From positions 1-64,000 of the forward strand of contig JASISA010000019.1 in the NCBI GenBank assembly GCA_031771865.1: a stretch of 64,000 bases of DNA, read 5' to 3'. The notes beneath the pieces were generated by a model that was not told the DNA's origin, did no database searches, and was given only the letters and a program-made list of their open reading frames with translations. Made by a program: the position numbers and the translations under genes. Of this stretch, positions 22,877 through 34,797 are shown piece after piece. This DNA is from Nothophaeocryptopus gaeumannii. Its lineage: Eukaryota; Ascomycota; Dothideomycetes; Mycosphaerellales; Mycosphaerellaceae. Numbering within the stretch: position 1 is the stretch's first letter; the number at the start of each line of letters is the position of its first letter.

Positions 22877-23044
22877 CTTTCCATCGAAACACTCTGTCAC
22901 TCAATGATGTTGAATCAAGATTTTGCTCCATATCATTTGACCTTGATTCGATTCCCCACACTTTGAATCGTAGGATGACAATGTCCATTCATAGCTTACA
23001 ATGCTTTCCTGATAGTGCTTTGGAATGGCAGTATTTGAGCTTTG

Positions 23045-23182
23045 TGTTGAAATATGTCGAACGCAGTGGCAGCAAGAAAGAGTAAGTGTGTTGTAGAAGT
23101 CTAAGTACAACCTGCGCCTAGAGACCCTTTTTGATCTCCTGCACTAGCGTGTGCACGTGCGCTCAGTACTGCTCCTTTAACA
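23045..23182 (-). repeat. 3' LTR of the copia element
   Basis: 138 bp, TGTTGAAATA...CTTTAACA; one extra T in a T-run compared with the partner at 28305-28441. Confidence 0.93.
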
Positions 23183-23361
23183 TCCCCCCTCGCTCGGCAT
23201 ACCGGCTTGTAAATGAATGACTTCTCTTGTTGCCTCAGGCTCTTACCTCGACCGTCGTCCTTTCCCCAACTGACCGCTGCTGGACCATGCGCTTCTGCCC
23301 TTTCCATCTTGGATGTTGCTGCGCGTCCACTACTGGCCAATAGTAGGCTTCGAACGTCTGA

Positions 23362-26075
23362 TCACATGGTAGCCTTTCTTAGCCCAAGTGAATGTCTGAA
23401 CCCAGCGAATGCCTCTTTTGGTAGGGGTTTGGTTAGACCATCTGCTGTCTGCTTCTTGGTCTCAATCCACTGAACGTCAATGACGCCCTCGTCAACCTTC
23501 TCGCGTTGCCAGGCGTGCTGAATGCCGATATGTTTTGTACGGCTGTGATATCGAGGGTTTCGGCTGAGTGCCACTGCTCCGGCATTGTCACCATAGATCA
23601 CAGTGGCGCCAAGCTGTTCGTGCCCAAGCTCTCGGAGTAAGTCTTGCAGCCATATCGCTTCCTTAGCCGCTTGTGTCTGTCCGACAAGCTCGGCTTCACA
23701 GGTTGACAATGCCACCGTTGGCTGACGCTTTGATTGCCAAGATATCACGGCACTGCCGATACTGAACAGATAGCCTGATGTTGATCTTTTGATGCGTCGT
23801 CACCCCAGCTGGCATCGGTGAACCCAGTGAGCTTGCCAAAGTGGTCGTTGAAGACTAGCTCGTAATCTATCGTGCTCCGGAGGTACCGCATAATTCGCTT
23901 AACTGCTGTCCAGTGTTCCTCAGTTGGATTTGCTGAAAAACGGCTCACAACCGAGACTGCGTAGGCGATGTCTGGCCTCGTTCCAAGCATAGCGTACATC
24001 AGCGATCCAACAGCGCTTTGATATCGCTGGCGTAGTTCATCAGGTGCTTGGTAGCCGTCTGGTGCAGGTTCCATTTTGTTGGTAGTCATCATAGGCGTGT
24101 CTGTTGTACCTACACGCCCATCACTCCAGAACCCGTGCTGTTCCAAGAAGCGCTGAATGTAAGCTCTCTGTCCGAGACAAATGGTGCGTTTCTTCCAGTC
24201 ACGCCTTACTGTCATGCCAAGATAAGAGTAGCAGGGCCCGAGATCAGTCATATTGAACCGCCTGCTCAGGGCACCTTTGGTTTCCTCGATTTGAGCATCA
24301 TCCGGTCCAATAACGAGCAAGTCGTCTACATAGACTGCCACAATGGTACTCCCTTTGACAAACACTGCCATGTCGGAAGCCAGCGCAGTGAAACCGATGG
24401 AAACAAGGAACTCAGACAGCGTCTTGTACCAGATCCGAGGTGATTGCTTGAGACCATATAACGCCTTCAGAAGCGAGCAGACCATGTCGTCGCCTTCTTC
24501 GTAGCCGTGTGGTTGTTCGACGTACACTTCTTCGTCAATATTGCCGTAAAGGAAAGCTGTGTTGACGTCCATTTGATCAATTCGCCATCCTCGTGCAGCC
24601 GATAGAGCAAACAAAATCTTGTAGCTCATAGGCTTCACGGTTGGTGCAAAGACCTCGTTGTAGTCACTGCCCTCTTGTTGCTCGAATCCACGTACTACCC
24701 AGCGGGCCTTGTACTTGTTGATTGATCCATCGGCGTTGAGTTTGATCTTAAAGACCCACTTCCCTTTGAGTATCTTTCCATTAATCAGCGAGCGTTTCTT
24801 CAGTCGCCAAGTCTTGTTCTTGCGCAATGATTCGTACTCGGCATCAGTCGCTTTGTTCCATTTGGACCAGTCAAACCTTGCCTGAGCTTCTTCGATAGTG
24901 CGTGGCTCATTGAGGATCCAGTCGGCGTACTGGTTTGCGAGATTGAATGCCATAACTGCATGGAATACCATGTGGAATTGCTTGGTCTTGCGTAGTCGCT
25001 TTCCTTCGATAATATGGCTCTCGTCCAGTCTTGCGCCAAGGTCATGGGGTTGTTGCTCTTCTTCAGGCGTGACGGGTTGCCAGTCATACAGGCGGCGCTG
25101 TTGTTGTCTTGGAGGGTCCGGAGGAGCTGGCGTTGTTGTATCCTCGCTCTCTGTGTCTGAGACTGTCTGAGTCTCGATATCGTGCCCCCCTGACTCGGCA
25201 GTCTCAGGTTCTTTTGTAGGTGGCGCAGGGCCACACTGTTCGCTAAACACGAGATTCGTACGTTCCGTCCAGCTAGTGGAGCCAGTCGTGACAATGTAAG
25301 TAGAGTTGCTTTTGAAACCGAGCAACTGTGCGTCTTCTGTCTTGGCTTGAGCAACAACATGCCGCTTCCGCTTTGCTGACGGCTTCAACATGGTAGCAAC
25401 ACTGCCAATCTTGCGGACGTTGGCAAGGTTTGGGCGCAGGCCTGTACGCTTCTCATACGGCGTGCAGTCCAGTCGGGCATGTGGAGAGCGGTCACGGAGG
25501 TAGGCAATGCCAAACTGCAACACCTGAGGCCAGTATCTCGGATCCAGGCCAGCTGTTAGCATTGTTGGCATTAGTCGATCCTCGAGTTTGTTGTTGAGGA
25601 CCTCAGCATATCCGTTAGCTTGATGTTGCTCTGTGTCCGTGTATTCAAGGATAATGCCGTGGTCGTAGGCAAATGCTGCCAGCTCGTTTGATCGGTTCTC
25701 ACCGGCCCTGTCGAAGTGAATGTGCCGGAAGGGCAGCTCTGGCCGGACATTACGGAGCATATAGTTGATCAGCGTGCTAGGTCCTTCAGAGCGCTGTCGT
25801 AGTGGCACGACCTCTGCGCAGTGGTCATAGCCGTCCAAAACAGTGATGAAATAGCGTGATCCATCGAAGCCTGGAGGATCCACTGGGCCAGCGATATCTG
25901 AGTGGATAACATCGTTCGTGTGGTGGCCCTGACGTATCTGACCCCGGTGCGGTCTTGACTTCATCCTGCCCTTAACACAGCCTTTACAGCGACAGTCGCC
26001 ATCCGGCTTGAAGTGGTGCATGCCATCTACCATGTCAAACAGCTTGTTAAGGCTGTCGTCGCTCAAATGGCCCAT
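23362..26075 (-). pseudogene. Copia Pol: integrase, reverse transcriptase, RNase H
   Basis: The 776-codon frame 26075-23745 begins in the pre-integrase zinc region (MGHLSDDSL, CRCKGCVKGRM). It has the integrase Asp in DVIHSDIAGP, further core residues, and then copia RT with WVFKIKLNADGSINKYKARWV, QMDVNTAFLYG and YVDDLLVIG. RNase H continues in another frame, 23748-23362 ([31 protein letters not shown]), after a one-step shift. The start is not a natural one: the polyprotein is cut from Gag-protease by a TAG at 26139. Confidence 0.9.
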
Positions 26076-26138
26076 CCGTTCATGCCATAGCCGCGACTTT
26101 GTACTGTAGGCGGTGTAGGCGTCGAGATCGTCGGCTAG

Positions 26139-27552
26139 TCAGATATCAAGGGCCAGCAGGCCACTCTTGTATGTCGCTGAGAACTCGTATTTGCCCTGGA
26201 CAATAGCGAGGCCACTTGGCTTCTTCCGGATGCCATCAATGCTGTCCCAGAGCCTGCCGAGAGAGAGCAGATTAGCGCCAACATTTGGAGCGTAGTGAAC
26301 ATCAGGAACCCTAAGCAGGCGTGTCTTGCCGCCGTGAACCCTGCAAAGTAGCTGTATGGTGCCAATACTGATTGGTGTAATTTCAGTGCCGCCAATGCCA
26401 CGCGAGGTAGATCCAATGACAGGTTTGAGGTCAATAAACACATCCTTTCTGCCGATAAGGTGGCCGTTTGCGCCTGAGTCGAGGATCCATACGTTGTACA
26501 GGTTGTGTGGGTCTGTCACAGCGGCCATGTTGTACCTAGGCATTGGTGCCCAGTCAGATGAGGCGTGCGAAGGGGCGTGTTTGTCCAAAGGAGCCTCTTC
26601 TGCGTTCTTTGCTGAGCCAAGTATTAGCATGTAATGCTTACTTAGCTGTTGACTCGATTGTTGATTTGCCATGCCCATCACGCTAATGCCTTGGTCATCT
26701 TCTTCGCTGTCCGCACGCTGACGCTTCCTGTTGCCTTGCTTTGGAAACCACGGTGGTGCCTTGTGTGGATCCTTGAACCAGCAGACCTTTGGATTGTGAT
26801 GCTTCTTGCAATGTGGGCACTCTGGCCATCGAGGCTTGTCGCCGCTATAGCTATCTTTGTTGGGGTTGTTGTTGCGGTGACTGTTGTAAAAGACCTCGGT
26901 CGATCCGACTGGTTTGAAGTTTGATGCTGCCGCAATAGCTTCGACCAAAGTGGCTTTTGTCTTGCCCTCTTCCACCAGTAAGGAATGCTGGAGGAAGTAG
27001 GCCACAATGAAGGGCTGGTACGATTCGCCAAGTGCAATCAAAAAACAGTCGACAACAAAGGGCCCCTGGGTCGGATTCATTTACTGATGCAGCGTCGCCA
27101 GTCGAGCTGAGTCTCTTGATGTCGTCCCACAGCTTCTTAATTTCTTGCCCAAGCTTGCTAGGGTTGTTGTCGAAATCTGCAATGCTGATCTGGAGCAACT
27201 TTGCCTTTGCACGACGGTAGATGTTAGTCGTGTTGCCCTTGAAATGGGTCTTGAGATCTTCGAGTGCCTGTTGCACTGTCTTGTCGTCTTTCTTAGCGAG
27301 GTCCAGCTTGCTGCTGGCTATGTCGCCGCAGACGTTGTCAACCTCAGCATAGGCTTTGATGCGGTCTTCAGTCCACTTGTCGACACGTTTTGCCAATGCA
27401 GCTTCCTCATCACCGACCTGGCGGGTTGGCTTGGCTTGCAACACGTGATTGTATCCCTTGATGAGGAGCTTGTTAGTGATCTTCTTGATCCAAACAGGCC
27501 ATTTCTCGGGGTCGGTGAGCAGCTCGATAGTATCTTCTTTGGTGGAAGCCAT
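26139..27552 (-). pseudogene. Copia Gag and protease
   Basis: The Gag frame probably starts at the ATG at 27552 (MASTKEDTIELLTD, then the WPVWIKKI helix region typical of copia Gag). A frameshift near 27080 moves the rest to the frame of 27080-26139, which holds an atypical zinc knuckle CPHCKKHHNPKVC and the protease motif WILDSGANGHLIG. The frame ends at a TAG in LLALDI, where Pol should continue in the same frame; an intact element would read through as one polyprotein. Confidence 0.88.
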
Positions 27553-27670
27553 AATAGATAGAAAAACATTCCAACCATCGTTGCTCAGCGTCTGCAGTTC
27601 GCTTTGGCTGTTGTGGTTACGGCAAAGATAGGGATACCCTAGCTTGCTCGCCCTACCGCTCGCCCTACTG

Positions 27671-27853
27671 TTCGCTTTGGCTGTTATTGGCTGATCTGGA
27701 ACGCTCCGATCATTGTAGCCCAACATCTGCATTTTGCTTTGGCTATAGTTGGCTGATCTGGAACGCTCCGATCATTGTAGCCCAACGCCTGCATTTCGCT
27801 TTGGCTGTTGTTGGCTAATCCAGAACGCTCTGATTGTTGTTGCTCAGCGCCGA
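27671..27853. repeat. About 62-bp tandem repeat, three copies, in the copia leader
   Basis: The units start at about 27671, 27732 and 27794 with TTCGCTTTGGCTGTT-like sequence and share GGCTGATCTGGAACGCTCCG. The first two are nearly identical; the third is more diverged. They lie in the untranslated leader between primer-binding site and Gag. Confidence 0.8.
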
Positions 27854-28304
27854 ATATATATGGAGAGTTGTTTCAGGTGACTATGCTGCCCAACAAAGAA
27901 CATGACTCAGAGGTTCAGTGTTCAGCTGGCGGTGTCCTCAAGCTGCCTTGGGAGTCGTTGGGGATCCTGCTACAAGATGGTTAGCTATGCTTTCAAAAAA
28001 CTTGCAAAAGGTCGTCGGATTGGGCATCATTTTTGAAGCTGTTAGGATCTGCAATCCCTGGACCCTTTTTCTGGTTCCCTCCCAGGAAACAGCCGAGGCA
28101 GAGAGTTAGATAGAGGAGCACAGAATTGATGTTGCTCTTTCGATTGGTGATGGTTTCGAGTGCGTCGAAAAGGCAGAAATCGCTCAGGGCCGTGTCGCCT
28201 ATGGCATCGAGATTCTTATCGCAGTCTCGTAGTGTTGCATCTTATAAAAGATTGGATATATGCGACACGGTCATAGATTAGAGCGCAGAGCCGGGCTCAT
28301 AACC

Positions 28305-28441
28305 TGTTGAAATATGTCGAACGCAGTGGCAGCAAGAAAGAGTAAGTGTGTTGTAGAAGTCTAAGTACAACCTGCGCCTAGAGACCCTTTTGATCTCCTG
28401 CACTAGCGTGTGCACGTGCGCTCAGTACTGCTCCTTTAACA
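28305..28441 (-). repeat. 5' LTR of the copia element
   Basis: 137 bp, next to duplication CTTTG (28442-28446) on the outside and primer-binding site GGTTATGAGCCCGG on the inside. Confidence 0.93.
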
Positions 28442-28913
28442 CTTTGTTCCAATTCCACACGTCGTGTTTGGTAAAGACATCCTCTTCGAGCCTCATCTTC
28501 ACTTCCTCGGGAGACGAAGCCCACGCTACAAGCACTGAGCCCAACATCTCTAAAGCTTCGCCATTCTCGCAGGGTTTGCGCAGATACGGACCTCCCAAGA
28601 GAATGAAGTCTGATGGATACTTGGATAGCTCCTTGAGATGTTTCCTAGACGAACAAGAATCAACACATCAATCCTCATGGTGACATTGTACAGCCGAATG
28701 CCAGCCTCCCATGTTTAGTAGATAGTATGGTTGAAAGGGCTGAACGTACGGTCGTTGTTGTATTCTCCGTTGTGAAGCACCCTCTTGATCAGGGAGAAAC
28801 ACGAGCCATTCACACTTTTTTCGGCAGGCTACCATGTGTTTGGTCGGTATTGTATGGTATGTGCAGACACCTGTAGGATTTGGCAACCTGCGGTAGACCC
28901 TTTTGTACGACAC

Positions 28914-29312
28914 TGCTTGTGTTCAGGATAAACCCGCGAGCCGGGAGGATGGACATGATCATATCGAGTAGGTAATAGCTTGTTACACAACAAACGAAAA
29001 ATTTCAGTATGCTAGAGGGATTGTTCGAGGATTAGTATATGGTTTCGTCTTCGGGGTCGGTCTGAAAACTTCTACTCAATATCCTTGGAAACCGAGTGAC
29101 TTCGGCATTTTAATGTTGCTTTACGATAGACGCTCCAAGGGTCCTCTAGGCGCAAAGTTTCTATCTACTCATTCCCCGCCTTAAGAGCTGCAGCTCTTCG
29201 GATGACTGGTCTTGCATGAGTTATGGGGCAACTCAGCCCGCAGGATTTACTTGGATGTTTGAATCCTCTCGCGTGCGAATGATAGGTAGCAAGAGCACCG
29301 GCTTTAACGGAT
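28914..29312. other. Intergenic, no gene seen
   Basis: It lies between the start of the YciI-like gene (which reads leftwards) and the 3' end of the acyltransferase. It probably holds the promoter of the former and the 3' end of the latter. Confidence 0.5.
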
Positions 29313-30780
29313 TCAACGATACATAGCAACTGGACGTGCGTACAAATTCAACAGGACGTCTTGCTGTAACACAATGTGAAGCTCTTTGTCGCACGCCATG
29401 ACCACTTCAATGCCACCGAGTGCGTTCTTGGGATACGCGTACACCACAGGTGTCATATGAGAGGCGGCAACACAAGCAGCGTAGAGATTCCTCATACGTG
29501 CTGGTCTCCCCAGTTGTCCGCCCCATGTCTGCATGTTTGACTCAAGTCTCGACCCATCACTAAAGAGCATATTTCCAGGTTCCATCAGTAGAGAAGGCTT
29601 GATGCTGAAAGCCGTCTCTGGACTCATCCGAGCAGCCTTTGCTAACCAGGCTTCCCACTTACCGACATCCCAACTTGTGGTTGCGTCTTGGAGTGACTGT
29701 GCAGCCCGTTGTACGGCTACAAAATCTTGAGTAGCCAGATCCATTACCGAACATTCAGTGATCACAGTGTCCACCAGATTACCTAGGTAGTCCTGACAGA
29801 TCGGCGGACTCAAGTGCTGTCGAATGTTCATTGGCATTAAGGCTCTAGACGACGTGGGAACTGGTGTTTCGAACGTATTCAATCTCGCCGCGTAAGTTCG
29901 AGCCCAGAAGAGCCCAAAGATTGCGCTTACCATTGAGACTGGGCCATATATGGACAGTGGAGAGGCATCCTTCCGTAGAGATGTGATTTGATCGTTGTCA
30001 AGGTGCCATATGCACCACATTTGCTCTCTCGGCATGGTGTGATCTGGCCGTCCATAGAAATCTTCTATGGGGTGGGCAACCTTTGACAAGTGCAGAACGG
30101 ACCCTGGAGCAGGCGCGAGCTCGTAACAATCGTCTTCGAAGACATCCACCTGCCGAGGCTTGTTGAAAGATGCTGAAAGTCGGTCTCTGATCGCATTGTT
30201 GTCGACACATGATCTGCGTTGTTGGGGCTTTTTGCCGTCCATGACATCGGCCGTGTGGCGGGCCCAGACTCTCTCGGTCAATGCGACTGCCGCTCCATCA
30301 AACAGGATGTGGTTATGTGCTGTGAAGAGCACTAGACCGCCAGAGATACTGGTCAACTTTGCGCAGAACATTGGAGCGCTTTCCACAGCTGGCTCTAACG
30401 CCAACGGATGAGAAAACGAAGCAATGTATTCGCCACCGACGGGGAACCATCCTTCCTCAAGGGTTTCAAAAGAGGGTAGCTCTTTTACAAGATCTTCATA
30501 TGCCAGATGAACATGCTCATTGCTCTTGACACACACACAAAGATCGCGCGGGTCATCAGAGAAACGAGAGGTCGCTCCAGTCAATTCCGGGATCTCATCC
30601 AGTGAACGACGCAATCCCTCTTTGAGTGCCTCGACTGCTCGAGACAACCTCTGAGCTTGGTGAGAGTCGCCAGAACATGACACGCGGTATCCAGACTTTG
30701 GGTGCGTACACATCGCACAGGGTGAGCGGTATGCGACTTGGCTCAATAGGTCTGCTCGGAAAGACGGTGTGGAGTCGCAT
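29313..30780 (-). pseudogene. Acyltransferase of the BAHD/trichothecene acetyltransferase (transferase) family, frameshifted
   Basis: Enzymes of this family move an acyl group from acyl-CoA to a hydroxyl or amine, and are common tailoring genes in fungal clusters. The main 477-codon frame (30746-29313) has the catalytic HxxxD as HILFD (residues 146-150, followed by GAA) and a WGGQLGRP segment near residue 408 in place of the usual DFGWG. The first about 30 codons of that frame do not look like the family. A frame overlapping it from an ATG at 30780 reads TVFPSRPIEPSRIPL and DVYAPKVWIPRVMFW, which fits the family N-terminus. This suggests a frameshift near 30650-30690. It is divergently placed to the NRPS, with a shared upstream region of about 0.9 kb. 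Confidence 0.78.
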
Positions 30781-31693
30781 TTTTCTTGTCGACCGTGGAT
30801 TGGACCTCGCCGTGGAGTCTGACTCGGGAAGTGGTGACAAGAAGCATACCAAGATGACGTATCGCAGCGTGCAGGGGTTGATGAGCCCCTGGCAGTGTGT
30901 GCCCTTCTTCAGAATTTGCTAATCTAAATCATGGAAATATCGTACCAGTTTAGATGCGGAGCAGAAGAGCAGACTGCTCATAATCTGGAGACTGCTCCGA
31001 ATCAATGTTACACTAGATGTTACCACACAAGGGATCCTTAGCTAGAATAGTTGACACCCAAGGAAACTTCAGTACCCTAGGCTTTGTTGGCGGAGCAGGA
31101 ACGCCGTGTCATTTTCCGTAACGGAGTAGCAGAGCCGTACTGTATTGCCTGCGACTTGCACAGTAGGATGAGCCAGCATCTCAATGTCCCAGTAAATCTT
31201 AAGGTTGGTCTACATCTATATCCCAGTACGTCTTGCTTCACTATAGATCCTTAGAGTTCACACCCAGGGAACCTCGATACTTTAGACACTGTTGACGGGA
31301 CCAGGGTGCCATACCTTACGTGTTCAGGGTAGAAGTCGCTTTCGCCCTCAGTCGCTCGTCACTCGCTTCAGGCTTTACTGGATTGACGAAGATCAGGCGG
31401 ACACTTCACAGGCGGACACTTCGTGATGCATGCAATTTTCCCGTCACTCGAAACTGCCGTCATGGGGACTGCTCTCACCTTCAGGCATCTTTCCGTAAAC
31501 AGACTCGAATCATACGGACGAAACAGGAATGTGTTATGCTTCATGTAGGCTGTCCTCACCTCGGCGGCTTTTGCTTTTTCGGAGACACTGTCTGAATTAC
31601 TGGACAGACTTCGCGACTGCTGGTCCTTCTTCTCCCTTTGAGCTCTTCAGATTTACAGTCATTCGTAAATCTCTCTCTTGAAAATCGTTACTG
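30781..31693. promoter_or_regulatory. Shared upstream region of the acyltransferase and the NRPS, with direct repeats
   Basis: No gene is seen. An imperfect direct repeat of about 60 bp (31033-31095 and 31246-31300) shares GATCCTTAG, CACCCA.GGAA and TTGTTG.CGG blocks. A 15-bp unit CAGGCGGACACTTC(A/G) is repeated in tandem at 31394-31423. Such repeats between divergent cluster genes may bind a regulator; this is inference. Confidence 0.5.
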
Positions 31694-34678
31694 GTGTCAT
31701 CCTACAAGCCAGCACTCCTTTCGTACCTCGATATCCAGGAGGTTACAATCGCCATGAGCAGTTCACCGACTTGGCTGGTGCCTCTAGATGGAATTGATGA
31801 GGATATGGTGTCAGACGTGGCTACGGAGTGCGGCGTATTGGTCTCTCAGATTGAAGACATCTACGCATGCACTCCGCTCCAGATTGGAATTCTCGCTCAA
31901 AGCTCAAAGCTAGTTGGCACATACATTTACCGCTTCGTGCTTTCCATCGCGAGGGACGTCGACCTGGATCGCTACTGCAACGCCGTACGGAAAGTCATTA
32001 AGTCGAATCCGATCCTACGCACCCGTGTCGTCGACACGGAACTCGGTCTCTTTCAAGTAGTGATAGACGAGGACGATTTTATCCAGCCCCGAACCGATAG
32101 CATCGAGACATATTTGTCCAAAGACAGAGAGGTCCCCATGGGACTCAACGAGCCTCTTCTGCGAATTGCACTCCTTGAACGAAACCTTGTGCTCACAATT
32201 CATCACGCCATCACCGATCACTGGACCAACGCTGCGATGCTCCGCGACATTTCTCAAGTCTACCACGAACGGCAGCCGGATCAGCATGACCCTTATAAAT
32301 GCTTTTCCTATAAATGCAACGGCACGGATAAGGTTGCTGCTGAATCGTTTTGGCGCTCAAGATTTACCTCAACCGCGACTCTGTACCCCACGGTAGCGCC
32401 AAATTACACCCCCGAGTCAACAAACCAGCTTTCGTGGTGCATTGACCTTGGCACATGCGACCTTGAGGCCCGTCGAGCATTGTTACCGGCTTTTCTCGAG
32501 GTGGCCTGGGCTCTAACTGCACGTAGCGCCACTACCGAAGAGCGTGTCACCTACGGCATAGTTCTGTCAGGGCGCACTCAAACTCAAGACGGCACTGAAA
32601 ATATCATGGGACCGACAATTGCCGTTGTTCCCATTGAAATGAATCTGGATCCAGCGTTATCCTTGCAAGAGACACTGAGGGCTACAAGCAAGCAACGCCG
32701 CGAATTGCAAAAGACATGGAACATTCACTATGGCTTAAGTAACATACGCAAAGTCGACGAAGCAGCGAGGCACGCATCAAGTTTTCAGACTCTCCTGAAC
32801 GTTCGTCTCAGCGCAGCTGATGGTGTGAACTCCGCAGAGCATACATTAGATCTGGCAGACTTGGCGCTTGGGCCGTACCCTCTGGTCTTGACGATGACCA
32901 TCAATGAGGACAACACAATAGCAGTTGATACATACTATGCGAGGACCAAATGCAGCAAATACGCGCTCAGTACAACCAGTATCTCCGGATCTTACTTGAC
33001 TCGACAATGCAAACAAGTTTGGGTAAGCTGCAACTCTTGAGCCAGGAGCATCGTCAACAAATCGTGCGGTGGAACAGGGACACTCCAACCTGCGAGAGTC
33101 GGACGCTGCACGAATGGGTATCTGCTGTAGCTAGGGGGCGCCCTTCAGCTACCGCAATCGATGGCCATGACAGACAACTGCTTTACCAAGACCTGGAGGA
33201 CTTTTCGAGCCGACTGGCGAATGAGGATTAGCAAGGGCGTGAGTACAGGCAATACTGTTGCTTTCTTGTTCGAGAAATCGACATGGGCGATAGTTGCCAT
33301 TCTTGCTATCCTCAAATCTGGTGCTGCATGCTTGCCCTTAGATCCAGCGCACCCACACTCTCGCAACAGGCTTCTGATCTCGCGAGCACATGCGTGCATG
33401 TGCCTGGCATCAGTTTCAGAGCTCAGCAACGCAGCCCAGGTGACAGGGAATGTAGTCCTGGTCAGCCCGGAGTCCATTGCGCAACTGCCAGCTGTACCAT
33501 CTGACTCATCTCGCTCGATCTCGGCAGCTAGTACTGCATACATCATGCTCACAGGTGGCTCTACCGGTACACCTAAAGGAGTCATCATGGAGCATCGCTG
33601 TCTTGCTTCTTCTTTGACCAGCTTGGCGCCAAGATTGAGACTGAGCACGTCCACTCGAACTATACAGTTTGGTGCATACGTATGGGATGCAAGCATAGTA
33701 GAAATCTTCGGGACACTATGGTTTGGCGGCTGCATTTGCATACCCTCGGAACAATGCAGAGAATCTGATCTCGCTGGATTCCTACGCAGGCAACGAGTCA
33801 ATTGGGCAGGGCTTACTCCGAGCGTAATCGCCACCATACGCCCCTCGGAGGCTTCTACACTAGAGACGCTGGTGTCTTGGGGTGAGCCCATTCGTGCCTC
33901 GGTGGTCCAGACATGGAGCAGCGCGCTGCATCTCATCAACATGTACGGGCCGTGCGAGATATCTCTCGGGTGTACTACCGCAGTGATGAACGAGCAATCC
34001 AAAAGACCTTACACCGTAGGGCTACCCGTGGGAGCCCGGGTGTGGATAGTGGATCCTAACAACACCGACATACTGTTGCCCATTGGAGTCCAAGGTGAAC
34101 TTGTGATCAAGGGTCCGGGCGTGACAAGGGGTTATCTTGACGACAAGGAACAAACAGCAGAGAAGTACATTTCCCCACCAGTGTGGGCATCTCTGGTCGC
34201 ATGGACCGGCAGCGATACCTTTCCCCGGCGTTGGTACCGCACTGGCGATCTTGGACGGTACAGTCAAAATGGGAACATTCTTGTTTGCGGCAGGAGGGAC
34301 CATCAAATCAAATTAAGAGGCCAGAGGCTGGAGCTTGCGGGCATAGAGCAAATTCTGCTCAGCTACCGGCAAATTCACGAGGTTGTCGTCACCATTCGCG
34401 AACATAAGACAGACCATGGCATACTTACTGCTGTGCTCTCTCTCTCTCTTCCCTCCAGCTTCCGGCTGCACGCGTCTTACGCCTGGTGCCGCCGACCAGT
34501 CCGGTGGTACAGCGGGAGATTGCCAAAGCCCGCGAGACACTGATTGCAAGTGTCCCTTCGTACATGGTCCCCAGCTTGTGGATCGTTGTTGAGCGTCTTC
34601 CTCATGCGGTTTCAACCAAAATCGACCTCACTGCTATATTCTCTTGGCTGCGGAATGTAGACTTATCCGAGTTCAACA
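31694..34678 (+). pseudogene. NRPS module 1, part 1: condensation and adenylation domains
   Basis: This is the 5' part of a modular peptide synthetase. Condensation domain C1 begins CTPLQIGIL and has the catalytic HHAITD at 32201 (His in place of the usual Gly after Asp). Adenylation domain A1 has TGGSTGTPKG (variant of the ATP loop), a substrate-pocket start at WDASIVEIF, MYGPCE, and the YRTGDLGRY and KLRGQRLELAGIE motifs. Frame breaks occur near 32950-33040 (C1-A1 linker), 33215-33235 and 34440-34500. The frame then meets a copia insertion at 34679, at the A1-T1 border. A leading C domain without a prior A-T is seen in some fungal enzymes but may also mean loss of an initiation module. The start is 31694 or an internal ATG at 31754. 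Confidence 0.9.
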
Positions 34679-34797
34679 TGTTGGAAGTGTGCACGTGACA
34701 GAGCTAGTGTACTTGGTACAAGATTAGATCCACTGCTGTGCTAGAACCTAGTCACCTACAACAACATTAACCTACATGACTATATACCTTTTTAGTA
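34679..34797 (+). repeat. 5' LTR of the small copia element
   Basis: 119 bp. It matches 36604-36719 except for a 3-bp insertion and several C-to-T differences of RIP type. Confidence 0.88.

Larger units (their letters stand above)
23045..28441 (-). mobile_element. Ty1/copia LTR retrotransposon, nearly complete, not RIPped
   Basis: Near-identical LTRs (138 and 137 bp) start TGTTGAAATATG and end CTCCTTTAACA, with a perfect 5-bp duplication CTTTG (23040-23044 and 28442-28446). Primer-binding site GGTTATGAGCCCGG abuts the right LTR on the minus strand (28291-28304), and a purine tract GAGCGAGGGGGGA abuts the left LTR. Order is gag, protease, integrase, RT, RNase H. The LTRs differ by a single base (a T-run length), so insertion is recent. 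Three breaks are seen: a frameshift near 27080, a stop at 26139, and a frameshift near 23750. Confidence 0.95.
22996..28835 (-). pseudogene. YciI-like (YCII domain) protein split by a copia retrotransposon
   Basis: YCII-family proteins are small ferredoxin-fold enzymes or accessory proteins. Exon 1 (28835 to 28750) has KKCEWLVFLPDQEGA. A 105-bp intron (28645-28749, GTACGT..CTAG) joins it to KHLKELSKYPSDFILLGGPYL and LEMLGSVLVAW..EEDVFTKHDVWNWN, after which the sequence runs into the copia LTR at 28441. The last 15 or so codons, including the family tail ILPFQSTIRKAL and stop, lie 5.4 kb away at 23044-22996. The 5-bp target duplication CTTTG accounts exactly for the join. The coding exons show no other break, so the insertion is probably what killed the gene. 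A longer N-terminus from an ATG at 28913 is possible. Confidence 0.85.
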
